Shown: in pieces, positions 44,347 to 53,982 of the stretch
Position numbering within the stretch: the stretch's first letter is position 1
Layout of the letters: every line of letters starts with the position of its first letter
Assembly (NCBI GenBank): GCA_002786065.1
Contig: NHNY01000031.1
Location: forward strand, 187,510-251,509
Source: Microcyclospora pomicola
Lineage: Eukaryota; Ascomycota; Dothideomycetes; Capnodiales
Reading direction: 5' to 3'
Length of the DNA stretch: 64,000 bases
Notes under the pieces: generated by a model
Told to the model about the DNA's origin: nothing
What the model saw: only the letters and a program-made list of their open reading frames with translations
Databases searched by the model: none
Position numbers and translations under genes: made by a program

Positions 44347-45447
44347 CTACGCGACGGGCTTCTCCTCTGTCACGGCTGCCACTGCTGCAGTCAGGCGCTC
44401 GCTCTCCTCAGCCGTTCTTTGGCGAATTGACAACGGCGTTCTGGCTTCCTGTATCAGCTTCCGTAGCCCCTTGACAAGGGTCTGCTTCTCAGTCTCTAAC
44501 GCAAGCGCGCTCCCTGCCCATCTGATCTTGCACTCCCCGTCCACCAGGTACACATACCCGCCTTTGTCGTTCAGCAGTCCGATGGCTTCCTTCATTATGT
44601 CATTGACGCCTCTCCGCACCATGAAGTATCTGTCCTGGTCCTGATGGGTGCGTGCTTTCCTCAACCCCGCAACCGCGAACCATTGCATGATGTGCCATTT
44701 GAGAAAATTATTCTCGTGATTGATTTCGATTCGTTGTGCGACATCCGGCGCTTCGCTCAAGATCTGATTTAATTCAGGGTTGGCTTCCTGGCCCAGAAAG
44801 CTGTCGACCTGATCCTCCGCCCATTTATTCGACACGATGCTGACCAGTGAGACCTTGCCGTTCATCACATCGCAGGTATCTCGGCCTAGCCCTTTGTATC
44901 CGTCTGCATAATTGATCCGCAAAGCATCTTTTCTCAACGTCTGCCCAAAGAAATTCGGGAAGTATAACGCGACATCATCGCGGAACAGGCGTTCGTTGGC
45001 GATGAAGACCTTTCCCTTGTGAAAGCGCATATTGCTCCAATCGCGGAAATAAGGCTTCGCAAGCTGTTTCGTCATCCGCGCTCGTTTCTCCAAGTGCTTA
45101 TCATAGTTGTGGAAGTCGTCTCGCCGTTGGCTGAGTGTGCGTGTGTCGATGCCCCAGTTCTCCCCCGGCTGTGGTGGATTAGGCATTCCGATCGGACGAG
45201 TGATCGGGTAAGGTGTGAAGTCATCGTCGTCGTCGCGCCTCTTGCGGAGATCCGAGCCTGAAGGTGACGGTCGAAAGATTGCTGCTGGTGCTGGTCTTGT
45301 ACTTTGGGGAGGTGGTGGTGGAGCTTTAGATCGTTTTTCCGGGAGTGCAGCATAGCATCTTCTGCTACTTGCGAGGCATCCTGATGCTGAGCTTGGGAAG
45401 GCGATGAGGCGCAATGCCTGAAGACACAATAGTGACGGTGCTTTCAT
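44347..45447 (-). CDS. ATP10: Mitochondrial ATPase complex assembly factor ATP10
   Basis: Minus-strand, 366 residues from the ATG at 45447; the frame continues upstream but MKAPSLLCLQALRLIAF looks like the genuine N-terminus, a basic amphipathic mitochondrial presequence ending around CLASSRRCYA. A Pro-rich linker follows. The ATP10 domain covers about residues 130-345 with KPYFRDWSNMRFHKGKVF, LYFPNFFGQTL and LVSIVSNKWAE, and ends YLVDGECKIRWAGSA. ATP10 is a matrix/inner-membrane chaperone that promotes association of subunit 6 with the subunit 9 ring of F1Fo ATP synthase. The fungal protein is longer than yeast Atp10 (279) mainly in the linker. Its 3' end lies 133 bases from IML2 (convergent). 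Confidence 0.94.
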   Translation of the reverse strand: MKAPSLLCLQALRLIAFPSSASGCLASSRRCYAALPEKRSKAPPPPPQSTRPAPAAIFRPSPSGSDLRKRRDDDDDFTPYPITRPIGMPNPPQPGENWGIDTRTLSQRRDDFHNYDKHLEKRARMTKQLAKPYFRDWSNMRFHKGKVFIANERLFRDDVALYFPNFFGQTLRKDALRINYADGYKGLGRDTCDVMNGKVSLVSIVSNKWAEDQVDSFLGQEANPELNQILSEAPDVAQRIEINHENNFLKWHIMQWFAVAGLRKARTHQDQDRYFMVRRGVNDIMKEAIGLLNDKGGYVYLVDGECKIRWAGSALALETEKQTLVKGLRKLIQEARTPLSIRQRTAEESERLTAAVAAVTEEKPVA

Positions 45448-46067
45448 GGCCTCGAACACGATATGAATAGCTAATACAATTGGTTGGAACGAAAGTGGTC
45501 GGGTGTGTACCTTACTGATACCTTTCATTCCAGTCCATCCAGGCCGTACAATAATTTATTGGGCGTTTCAATTTCCGCATTCGTCTAGCGCGATGTGCAT
45601 TAGCTCTGTATAGACTTTCGGGAGATCAGGACCCAATGGATCTCAATCTAAACGTCAGATGTCTATATGTACTCGGATTACAGCGCCCATGTCTTTGTTG
45701 CCAGTCATGATATTGAGAATCTTCCTTGATCGCCCTACAACATGGTCTACAGCGTGGCTTAGCAGGGTCTCATTTCACCAGTGCTTCCAGGACGACAGTA
45801 CTTATGCTTCGATGGCATGGCCGCAACAAAATGATTGAACGACTACTCTCAGTAAAGTCTCGTCAATGCTGAACAAGTATATCAACCTGGTCTCGCTGTC
45901 TCAACATGCTATTTCTGGATTCCTTTGCGCCAGCGTACAACTTTAGCCAATCTAGCCAGTGAAAGGGTGGCACAAGCATGCAGCACAGAACATCTGCTGG
46001 GTTCACGATCACCAAGTAGCGGCAACATCGTGGCATACGCTGAGCGCCGGCAGTGACATCTGCGGCT
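45448..46067. other. Intergenic, no gene seen
   Basis: About 620 bases between the ATP10 start and the 3' end of the HMG-box gene (same strand). No coding signal; the ATP10 promoter must be here. Confidence 0.45.
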
Positions 46068-47634
46068 TCACTTCAGCATCTCCATAGGGTTCCAGGCCGG
46101 ATCAAGGGGCTCGTTTGGAGTGTAACACTCTTCGAAGTACCCCGGGTTGGGACCATGCGCTAGTACATGGTCGTATTGGAAGTCATCCTGCCTGTAGGAG
46201 CCACCATGCCCGTCGAATGCTGCTAGATCTACATTTAGGCCTGGATCGATCGCGATTTGAGGTTGGCATTGTGCTTGTAGCCAATGCTGGTGCTCGTACA
46301 TCTGCTCGGAGATCTGCTGTTCGTACGGAAGCTGCTGCGAGTACACTGGCTGGTGATAGTACTGCTCTATGGGTGGTATTCCTTGGTGAGCATACGGGTT
46401 CGGGGAGCTGTACTCTCCAATGATCTGCTGACCACCAGGAAGGCCATACTCGCCCACCGGACCAGACGTGTCTAGCGGCATAGAGTACAGTCCACTCTCG
46501 AGGCCCTGGCCGTAATGGTCATTGAACAGGCTCTGCACAGATTGCTGAGGTTGCAACCCCTGGTGCATATTAGACTGCAAGGTGTGGGTGTCGTAGCCAC
46601 GTTCAGCCCAGGTGTGAGGTTGCACAGGCGGGCTTGCGTTGTTATTCGAGGCGCTGAAATATCCATACCCTGCATCTTGCTGATCAAAGTATGGATGCGA
46701 GTGAAAGCCCACGGTCTCGTCTCTGCGAACCGACGACTCGTTCGTGGGCGTACATTTCCTACGCCGAACGCTTCTTCCTGCTGGGCGATAGCTCTCATCT
46801 GGCTCACCATCGACGCTGCTCATTTCCGCCTCTTCTTCCCAGACTTCAACCCTACGTCGTTTGTTGTTGAATTTACTGGGGCAAAACTTGTAAGTTGGAT
46901 GCGCGGCTTGGTGGTTGTCCCTCTCAACTCTGGCCCAGTCACTGAATTGCTTCCGCACTTCTTGTGTTTCCATTGGCCAGCTCTCTCCAGATACAGAGGA
47001 AACAACCTGGTGGTTGTTCTGGGTGCACCATGCCTTCGTACGGTCTGCATAGGCTGATCGGTACAGCATGAAGGAGTTCATCGGACGTGTGACATATCCG
47101 TTGCGTTTCTCCACCTCTTGTTGTCTCGTCTCAACCGACCGGTTCACCCATGCGTCCATGTCTTTAATGGGAGTGGACATGTCCTTGGTCAGGACGGAGA
47201 GCGGCGCTGAGAGCTTGGGCATCCTGGACTTATCGAACTTGGGCTTCTTGTCCCTACTGGTTCTGGCGGCAGGGGACTTGGAGACTCTCGACGCTTTACT
47301 CACGCTGAACGGAGAATCAGCACGCCTGGTTCGATGTCCGCTTCTGGTCCGAACGCCATCGCTTGCTATACTGGATCGAGGTGTCGGTATTTCATCAATG
47401 GATGGTTGAGCATGGCGACAAGCTGCTTCAGAATCACCGGGCTGCGATCACGTCAGCCAATGTGTATGAGTACGCTGGTGCGAACCACCTCACTGTATAG
47501 TCTAGGCACTCCTTTGCGTTGCTGAACAGTCCGGAGCTGCTGGTATCGGCAGGATTGTGCGCGCTCACAAGATCAAGGCCATACTCTTGACTATATCGAG
47601 GAGCTTCGCATTGGCGTGCATATATCGAGGTCAT
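46068..47634 (-). CDS. HMG-box (MATA-type) transcription factor, non-MAT
   Basis: Two exons on the minus strand, 47634-47494 and 47441-46068, separated by a 52-nt intron (GTGAGG...GCTGACGTGATCGCAG) in phase 0; 504 residues. The first exon gives 47 residues starting MTSIYARQCEAP, and the second exon is open from the acceptor. A basic Ser-rich region precedes an HMG box at about residues 161-240: NGYVTRPMNSFMLYRSAYAD, then NHQVVSSVSGESWP and a KFCPSK end, followed by NNKRRR. This box is the fungal MATA_HMG kind but lacks the RPPNAYILYR start of the MAT1-2 idiomorph, so this is not the mating-type gene. The C-terminal 230 residues are rich in Gln, Tyr, Pro and Gly, typical of an activation domain. 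It is expected in the nucleus, possibly acting in sexual development as do related HMG regulators; that is inference. Confidence 0.9.
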
Positions 47635-50224
47635 CTTGAGCACACCCTGCTTCGAAACCAAATTCTGACTTGTGGAAAGACCTTTAAAGGACGAGGATAT
47701 TGGAGGTAAGTGTTATCGTTAATGGATAGCCTGCACGTGTTGTGAGTAGGTTGTTAATTGTGCGTGTTTTCTTTGCGAGTTTGCCTCGACTGTGCATAGC
47801 CGCATGGACTGTTGCAGTTCGCAAGAAGTGAGCATACCTTGTGTCTTTTCTGCAAGACGATCCGCGTCACCGAACCTCCGATGAGTGAATAGCTCACTAC
47901 AGACAGAGTACCAGGAGTCACTTCGCTCTAAAGTATCGGTGAACGTTCTTGTGGGGGTTTCTTGCACCTCCCGACGGCTCGTTCTCGTTGGCTTGTGGTG
48001 TTGGCAAACCGGAGAAAAGATTTGGATGTGCAGTCTGTGTACTGGAAAGAAGTTGGTTGCAAAGAGCCTGTAGTATCTTCTTTGGAGAACGAAAGTGAAG
48101 CTTTTGTAGCAAGAATGAGCCGTTGCTGACCGGTCGCAGTGAGGCTTCTGTGGACGAGCAGATCTACCGCAAACGTAGAAAATATACAAAGGCTGAGCCA
48201 CGATCAGATTTCAAACACGACGCATTCAGCGAAGCATTGCACGTTTCAGCTGGTCACCTCTTGCAGATTTGTTGGCACAATGGCCTTCATCCTGGTATGA
48301 GCACCGCGAAGAAGCCACTGGACATATCATCTACACACCATCACGGGACACGCTCTACAGGAGCTAACGATACCCGGACGAGCTACTTTGCTCACGATGT
48401 CTGGATGTACGAAGATCTGCGCCACAACCTTCCGTGTGGGACTGGGTCTAAGTCTGGAGAACCCGACGCTCGAGTTGCTCTGATACATTCAGGCCTACAT
48501 TCCGGTCTTAACAATCCCATGTGTTCCCGTTACCAGTTTATCGGGCGTAAGCAGTCTCAGGACGATCTAAAATTGATACTGCAGGGGTCTGAGCAGATCA
48601 GCATATCAGGTTACAACTAATGCTCGACGTTCATGCTGGAATGCAGAACATAGATGCAGCCGCATTCTTTTCCGTAGCTGCAAGCTGTTCGGCTCGGCAT
48701 GGACGATGGACCACCAACTCGCACAGGTCAAGCCCGCAATACCACTTTGTGCCCACCGGAAGACCATCTTGTCAGGTCCCGCGTGTCATTTACAAACTGA
48801 GCTTGAGTGTGACCGCATCTGTCCGGATGCCTACATACAAATAGGAACCCTCACGGCGATCTCAGAAGTGGGCCCTGGTAGGCGTCTCCATCATATCGTC
48901 GCGCACGCCCGATATGCGCCTATTGGGACATCGCGTATACAGCCCTCTTGGCCGGCCGGCCGGTGGAAGGCGACGACCAGCCGCGATGTTGAAGCACATG
49001 TAGTGACTATTCGAGCAGCAGACATCACTAGTGCCCGCTGCAGGGCAAGCCATCAACGGCATGTCGCGGTTGCAGCCACGGCTTGCGCTTTTCAGGATAT
49101 GCAAGTGTTACACTTTCATGTGCAGCGAACTTTCTCTTCTCGATACCACAGCGAGGACATGCGATGTGTGATGGAGCAGAATTCCGACGCTCAACACCAA
49201 ATGAAGCGGATCGCATGCTGCTGCGCCCGCCACCAACGAAACAAGGATTTCGGTTGATCGCTACCGACGGCCAGGTCTGCACGACGCGCTGGCATCAGTA
49301 CTAACCCCGTTGGAATGCGCCTCCGTGCCACCATGATCCTGCCTTAAGTTTAAGGTGCATCTATGGCTCTGGGACGATCAACAGTCTGCGTGCGGTCTGC
49401 CAGGCAAACCATCGCCACTGACATGAGTTTCCGGCTATATGGCAACGGGTAGCACATGCTTTCACATGCTGCTGCCTCTGATCGACTCGGCGTGTGCCGA
49501 ACAGAACAGGTAGTTATTGGCGTCACGGCGAAGCAGCTGCTGGATTGTCCCTTGCTTTCAGGTGTCCATTCGTATGTGAACATGGATCTCGAAACACATT
49601 CCTTGGTTTCATCCGCGCGAATGAATGCTCCTGACCAACGATGTAGCCGACGCGATCAAATGTATGCTCCAGACAAGATCCTTGTACTGCCATGTGCTCC
49701 CCCAGCATCGTCACACCGTAGGACCTCAGGGGTAAGCGACAGAGGTAAGCAATTATCATCTCAAGCGATACGGTAGACGCCGGACCAAACTCTTGACTCC
49801 ACTTCACGGCGCCATAAGAAGCGGCCAGCATCGATCGCGGTGCCGTCTGACCGCGAGTATTCGTCTCTGTCAGAGCGTAAGGAAAGCCTTCACGACGTCT
49901 CATCAACTAATCTCGATCAGTGAGAATCCTCGGCAACCCCGGAATGTAGACATGGTATTGGGACAGGATTCGCGGTAATTCTTGCCAATAGGCCAGGCAG
50001 ATGCAATTCAGCATGTGGGATCAGCAACACGGCCGATATCCGTACTGGGGCCTGATCACAGAGCCTGTTATTGCATGCACTACGTACGGTAGGGGAGACT
50101 TCTTTATCGAAACAGCATGATTCTGCAGCATAAACATTGTACGTCGTCAAAGCGGCCACGCATGCATCGAATGCTATGACCGTAATAATCGAGACATCAA
50201 CATTTTGTCCGACAGGTATGCATC
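47635..50224. other. Gene-free interval, 2.6 kb
   Basis: No convincing gene. Frames of 130-185 codons (for example plus 48123-48620 and plus 48706-49257) lack recognisable domains and have His/Cys/Arg-rich, non-protein-like composition. A GC-rich alternating palindrome, GGCCGGCCGGCCGG, lies at 48950-48963. The HMG-box promoter must lie at the left end. No repeats of length, tRNA or transposon ends were seen. Confidence 0.4.
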
Positions 50225-51412
50225 TCATGAATCCTTCATCACCTCGTCTTCATCTTCGTCGTCCTCGATACCGTCCCAGTCGTCGTACTGATCATCCCCG
50301 CCTTCGGCTTCATTGTCTTCCGGACCCAGTACCTCATTCAGCGAATTGACCAGCTCCTTGGCGTGCTCGAATAATCTGTCATCCTCGTAATCCAGCAGTT
50401 CATATAGCTTCAGTGACATGTTGAGCCATTGCCTACTGGCCTTCATCGCCACTTCGACTGCATCCTCGTCCTGATCCGGTACCATCTCCGATGCATCATT
50501 ACTGGCCTGCTTATCCTTCTCGGCAATGAGACGCTGACACCAACCTCCTAGATACCACGCCTCGACACTTTGATCATCCTCCAGGATCAGTCGCTCGAGG
50601 ACGAACATCGCATCAGTCTCCATCTCGGCAGTCATAAGCAATCGTGCTAGTGAAATGCGGGTGGGGAAGTCAGGAACAGCTTGATCTTCAGGATCGAGCT
50701 CTTTCCACGTCTCGATCGACCGCGTCAACGCAGACTGCGCGTCATCCTTTCGGTCTTGGGACAGACGTACAGAGGCCAATGTCTGTAGCACTTCTGGGCT
50801 CGTCTCGTCCTCCACGGCCATGGCCTCTGTGATGAGATTTTCGCAGCGCATCTCTGCATCGTTCTCCCACGACAGATCCGTCATGTACACTTCCACGATG
50901 CCGCAGAGCGCGTTGGCGAGTTTCCTTTTCTTCTCCACGCGCATCATGAGTAACTGCTCCTCGCTGAACGCCGTGACTTTGCCACTCTCCAATTCCGCGA
51001 TCTCATGTTGCAGCGCCTTGGCGCCTCGTTCGAACCATCCCACGCTCGTTCGTCCGCCGTCTTCACACAGCTGTGCAAGCCAGAGGAACTTCTCGGCGCC
51101 GCCACCCATGGTCTCGGGGATCTTGCCTTCAGGATCCAACGATACCGCCTTCTCGAAGTAGCCCCGTGCTCCATCGGCATCACCGAGCTCGACACTGATC
51201 TCACCAAGCAGATTGAGAGCTGGGAGGGCCTCAGTCACAGACTTGTTCTGGACTCGATTCCATAGCTTCTGCGCCTGCGCAAGAGCCTCTTCCGGCTGCG
51301 ATTGCTCAACCAAATCTAGCGCTGAAGCGTACAGCTGTTCTGCTGTCTCCTCAGGCTTTGCCGAGCCATTGACTGCCGATTGGCCTCGGGCGACACTTTT
51401 TGTTTTAGCCAT
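50225..51412 (-). CDS. ACL4: TPR chaperone of ribosomal protein L4 (ACL4-like)
   Basis: Single exon, 395 residues from the ATG at 51412 (MAKTKSVARGQS). Tandem TPR-like helical pairs run through most of the protein, for example EQLYASALDLVEQSQPEEAL, NLLGEISVELGDADGARGYF and RLLMTAEMETDAMFVLERL, and the tail is strongly acidic (EDDEDEDEV). TPR array plus acidic tail and length match yeast Acl4 (YDR161W, 387 residues), the dedicated chaperone that captures nascent Rpl4 and escorts it to the nucleus. The match is by architecture and recognisable family sequence; I cannot run a search. The start codon faces that of GIR2, 230 bases away. Confidence 0.88.
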   Translation of the reverse strand: MAKTKSVARGQSAVNGSAKPEETAEQLYASALDLVEQSQPEEALAQAQKLWNRVQNKSVTEALPALNLLGEISVELGDADGARGYFEKAVSLDPEGKIPETMGGGAEKFLWLAQLCEDGGRTSVGWFERGAKALQHEIAELESGKVTAFSEEQLLMMRVEKKRKLANALCGIVEVYMTDLSWENDAEMRCENLITEAMAVEDETSPEVLQTLASVRLSQDRKDDAQSALTRSIETWKELDPEDQAVPDFPTRISLARLLMTAEMETDAMFVLERLILEDDQSVEAWYLGGWCQRLIAEKDKQASNDASEMVPDQDEDAVEVAMKASRQWLNMSLKLYELLDYEDDRLFEHAKELVNSLNEVLGPEDNEAEGGDDQYDDWDGIEDDEDEDEVMKDS

Positions 51413-51642
51413 GATCAATGTGATGTTGTTTGTCGTCCTACCTACGCAATGCGAGTAAAGACAATTTTTTGTTAGTAGCTTGCTCGGCTAGCTATCGATT
51501 AGGATTATGCAGCCCCTCTAGATACAATGCTATATTGCCTGACTCCGTCATAGCATAGCACTTCTTTTCTCTTGTCCACAAAATACATAATTGAATAATA
51601 AAAGCGCGTTTGCCACGTGCTACGACTGAGAAGTGTTCTAGC
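51413..51642. promoter_or_regulatory. Compact bidirectional promoter of ACL4 and GIR2
   Basis: 230 bases separate two divergent genes whose products both act around the ribosome. A palindromic E-box CACGTG lies at 51614-51619, 24 bases before the GIR2 start, next to an AT-rich stretch (about 51585-51601). CACGTG is the site of bHLH factors such as Cbf1; binding here is inference. Confidence 0.5.
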
Positions 51643-52353
51643 ATGGGCTTGGAGGAGCAGAAGGAGGAGCGGGAAGTCCTGGACTCCATCTTCCCGGACG
51701 AAATCCAAGATATCAACGAAACCGAATATCGCGTTTCCATTACCCTGGACCTTGCTCCAGAACCGTCTGCGGACGAAGAAGACGAGCCCAACAATCCAAC
51801 GATATTGTTGAACGTCCGATATCCACCTGAATATCCCGATGTTGCGCCCGCCCTGGACATCTCACAACCTCCCAATGCACCGAAGCATCGACATCTCGAC
51901 GTGCAAGAAGATAAGGCTCGACTTTTAGAAGCCCTGCAGCCAAGTATAGAAGAAAGTATGGGCATGGCTATGGTATTCACTCTTGTGAGCACGCTCAAAG
52001 ATGCTGCGGAACTTCTGGTTGCCGAACGACAACAAGCCGTGCAAGCGGTCCTCGACATCGCCAAAGCAAAAGCTGAAGACGAGGAGAACCGGAAGTTTGA
52101 GGGAGAGAAAGTGACGATAGAGAGTTTTCTTGCGTGGAGAGATCGCTTTAATCTCGAGATGCGCGAGGCTGCAGAGCGAAAGGTGCTTGAGCAAGAGGTG
52201 GAAGACAAGAAGAAGAGGGTGAAAGTGGAGGAGAAGAAGCTGACAGGGCGGCAGTTGTGGGAGCAAGGTCTGGCAGGCAAAGTCATGGATGATGAAGAAG
52301 ATGATGGAGAAGATGCAGTCGAGAGCCTCAAGGCTCTGAAGGTCGCTGGTTGA
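51643..52353 (+). CDS. GIR2: RWD-domain protein GIR2 (RWDD1/DFRP2-type)
   Basis: Single exon, 236 residues from the ATG at 51643 (CTAGCATGGGC). The RWD domain covers about residues 1-115: EEQKEEREVLDSIFPDEI at the start and the hallmark NVRYPPEYPDVAP in the middle. A long charged helix follows (AKAEDEENRKFEGEKVTIES, then EQEVEDKKKRVKVEEKK), ending TGRQLWEQGLAGKV, typical of the RWDD1/Gir2 C-terminus. Yeast Gir2 (265 residues) binds Gcn1 through its RWD domain and Rbg2 through the tail, and can dampen Gcn2 activation. The same role is likely here. Confidence 0.94.
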   Translation: MGLEEQKEEREVLDSIFPDEIQDINETEYRVSITLDLAPEPSADEEDEPNNPTILLNVRYPPEYPDVAPALDISQPPNAPKHRHLDVQEDKARLLEALQPSIEESMGMAMVFTLVSTLKDAAELLVAERQQAVQAVLDIAKAKAEDEENRKFEGEKVTIESFLAWRDRFNLEMREAAERKVLEQEVEDKKKRVKVEEKKLTGRQLWEQGLAGKVMDDEEDDGEDAVESLKALKVAG

Positions 52354-53982
52354 ACGTCGGGCTGCGCAAGTCGGTGCTGTCAAGCAGGAAATTGTTGGCC
52401 GACGTCTTGGTTCAACACCTATGCCGTGCAGTTTGGGATTATTGGCACGACCCAGCTACGATTCAAGGTCATCGATGACTCAGTTGTGCGGCTTAGTTTG
52501 CAATGACAAGAAAAGCCGCCAGAAATGAAGAGCAGTGCCGACCCTGCGGAAGACCTGTCGGTCTCGAAGTTGGCACTTCTGAGCTCATGTCTAGGCCGGA
52601 CATGGCACCTTGAGCAGTTGCAACCTCTCTACGCTGTTCCAGATCTTGAACAACGCAGCACAACGTCACCGAAAACCAGGAGACATTCTCTGATATGTCG
52701 CCTGCTGCGAAAGCTGCCTCAATTGCTCGCAGAAGATGCTGTTGATGGCGTTTTCATGTCGGTCTCTTCCATACACCTCCGAAGTGGCTGAGCGCCAAAC
52801 AGGAAAGACGTGAGGCCAGCTGCTTTGCGTATGGACATTACCGTCACAATAGCCTAAGTCGCTGCATGCCTCTGGGAATGTTTGCTTCGTCTTTACTGCT
52901 CGGATACAGTTCTTGAGACACTGCACCTTTCAAGGTCTCTTCTCCTCGGCACGGACATCGGTCCTTCGAATTCTTGACTATCTTGCTGCGAAGACGATAG
53001 AGACGAACGTCGGCAAGGTATCACACATGATATGTAGTCTGGAGATCGTCGACTGACTCTTACTTCCGTACTTCTCATCATGACAGTTTCTAACCCTAGT
53101 AGAGATAGTTGTTCCTGGCAGTGGATTCTCCTTGCTTCAGGACGCTTTGCCATAATCCCTCCCCCGCAAGTACATGAATGTCAGGTGCCTGAACAAGATG
53201 GCCATGTGCATCTTAGGCGCACATTTTCAACATATCCTGCACTCCCTGGAAATGCGCAAATAAGCTTCCCGATTTGACAGAATTCCTCCAAGTATGATCT
53301 GCGTATGCGTCGATCATCTCAACAGGTCACATATATACTTCATGTTCGAGAACAGGCGCACTAAGCATTTCATCCAATCATGGTGCGCGTAACGATTTCC
53401 TAACTCGGACGAGATAGTCCTACTTACCAAGACAAAACACAGCCCCAGCGGACTTTGCCGAACGTTGATCCTGCGAAACGTGGTAGGGCTTCTCACGCGT
53501 GGTTGTTCCGGGGATGCGAATGGGCAGGAAGGGAGATGATCACGGATCATTTATCATTTGACTCGTGAGCTGCTCGACGATCAGTGATCCTTCGGTGGCA
53601 AGAATGTTGGACGACACATCCGGCAATAGGTGGTATTGGACGTGATGCGGCTGCGAGAGATATGGCAATGTGAAGATCGAACGTAAGGTGCCTCTAGGCA
53701 GGAATTGAACATATATTGGAAGATATATCCCGATGGAACACGCATCAACGCTTTGCATTCCCGCAACAGAGACTACCTAACTGTTTGTGCGACAATTCGA
53801 TTGACCCTCTTGAGATTCCTCATCTTCTCATAAGCAAGCATATCACCAACCACTCTTGCTTAGGAACATCTCGTGTCGCGGCAGTACCACCTCTGCTCAA
53901 GCATTACTTCATCTGTCTGGCCTATACCGGAAGAGGTACTTGACATACCCGTCAGGAAGCATCAATACCAACCGATCCGAAC
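52354..53982. other. Intergenic, no gene seen
   Basis: About 1.6 kb between GIR2 and a Zn2Cys6 gene. Frames up to about 90 codons only, none convincing. The last few hundred bases should hold the regulator's promoter. Confidence 0.4.

Noticed and set aside
46068-47634. Idea that this is the MAT1-2 mating-type locus
   Set aside because: The HMG box differs from MAT1-2-1 and the usual flanking genes (SLA2, APN2) are absent.
47719-48201. 160-codon minus-strand ORF
   Set aside because: Cys/Arg/Thr-rich, unstructured, no homology that I recognise.
48123-48620. 165-codon plus-strand ORF
   Set aside because: No domain and a His/Ser-rich random-looking composition; no splice partner found.
51492-52331. 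279-codon minus-strand ORF rich in Ser/Phe/Cys
   Set aside because: Antisense image of the charged GIR2 coding region; composition is that of reversed Glu/Lys codons.
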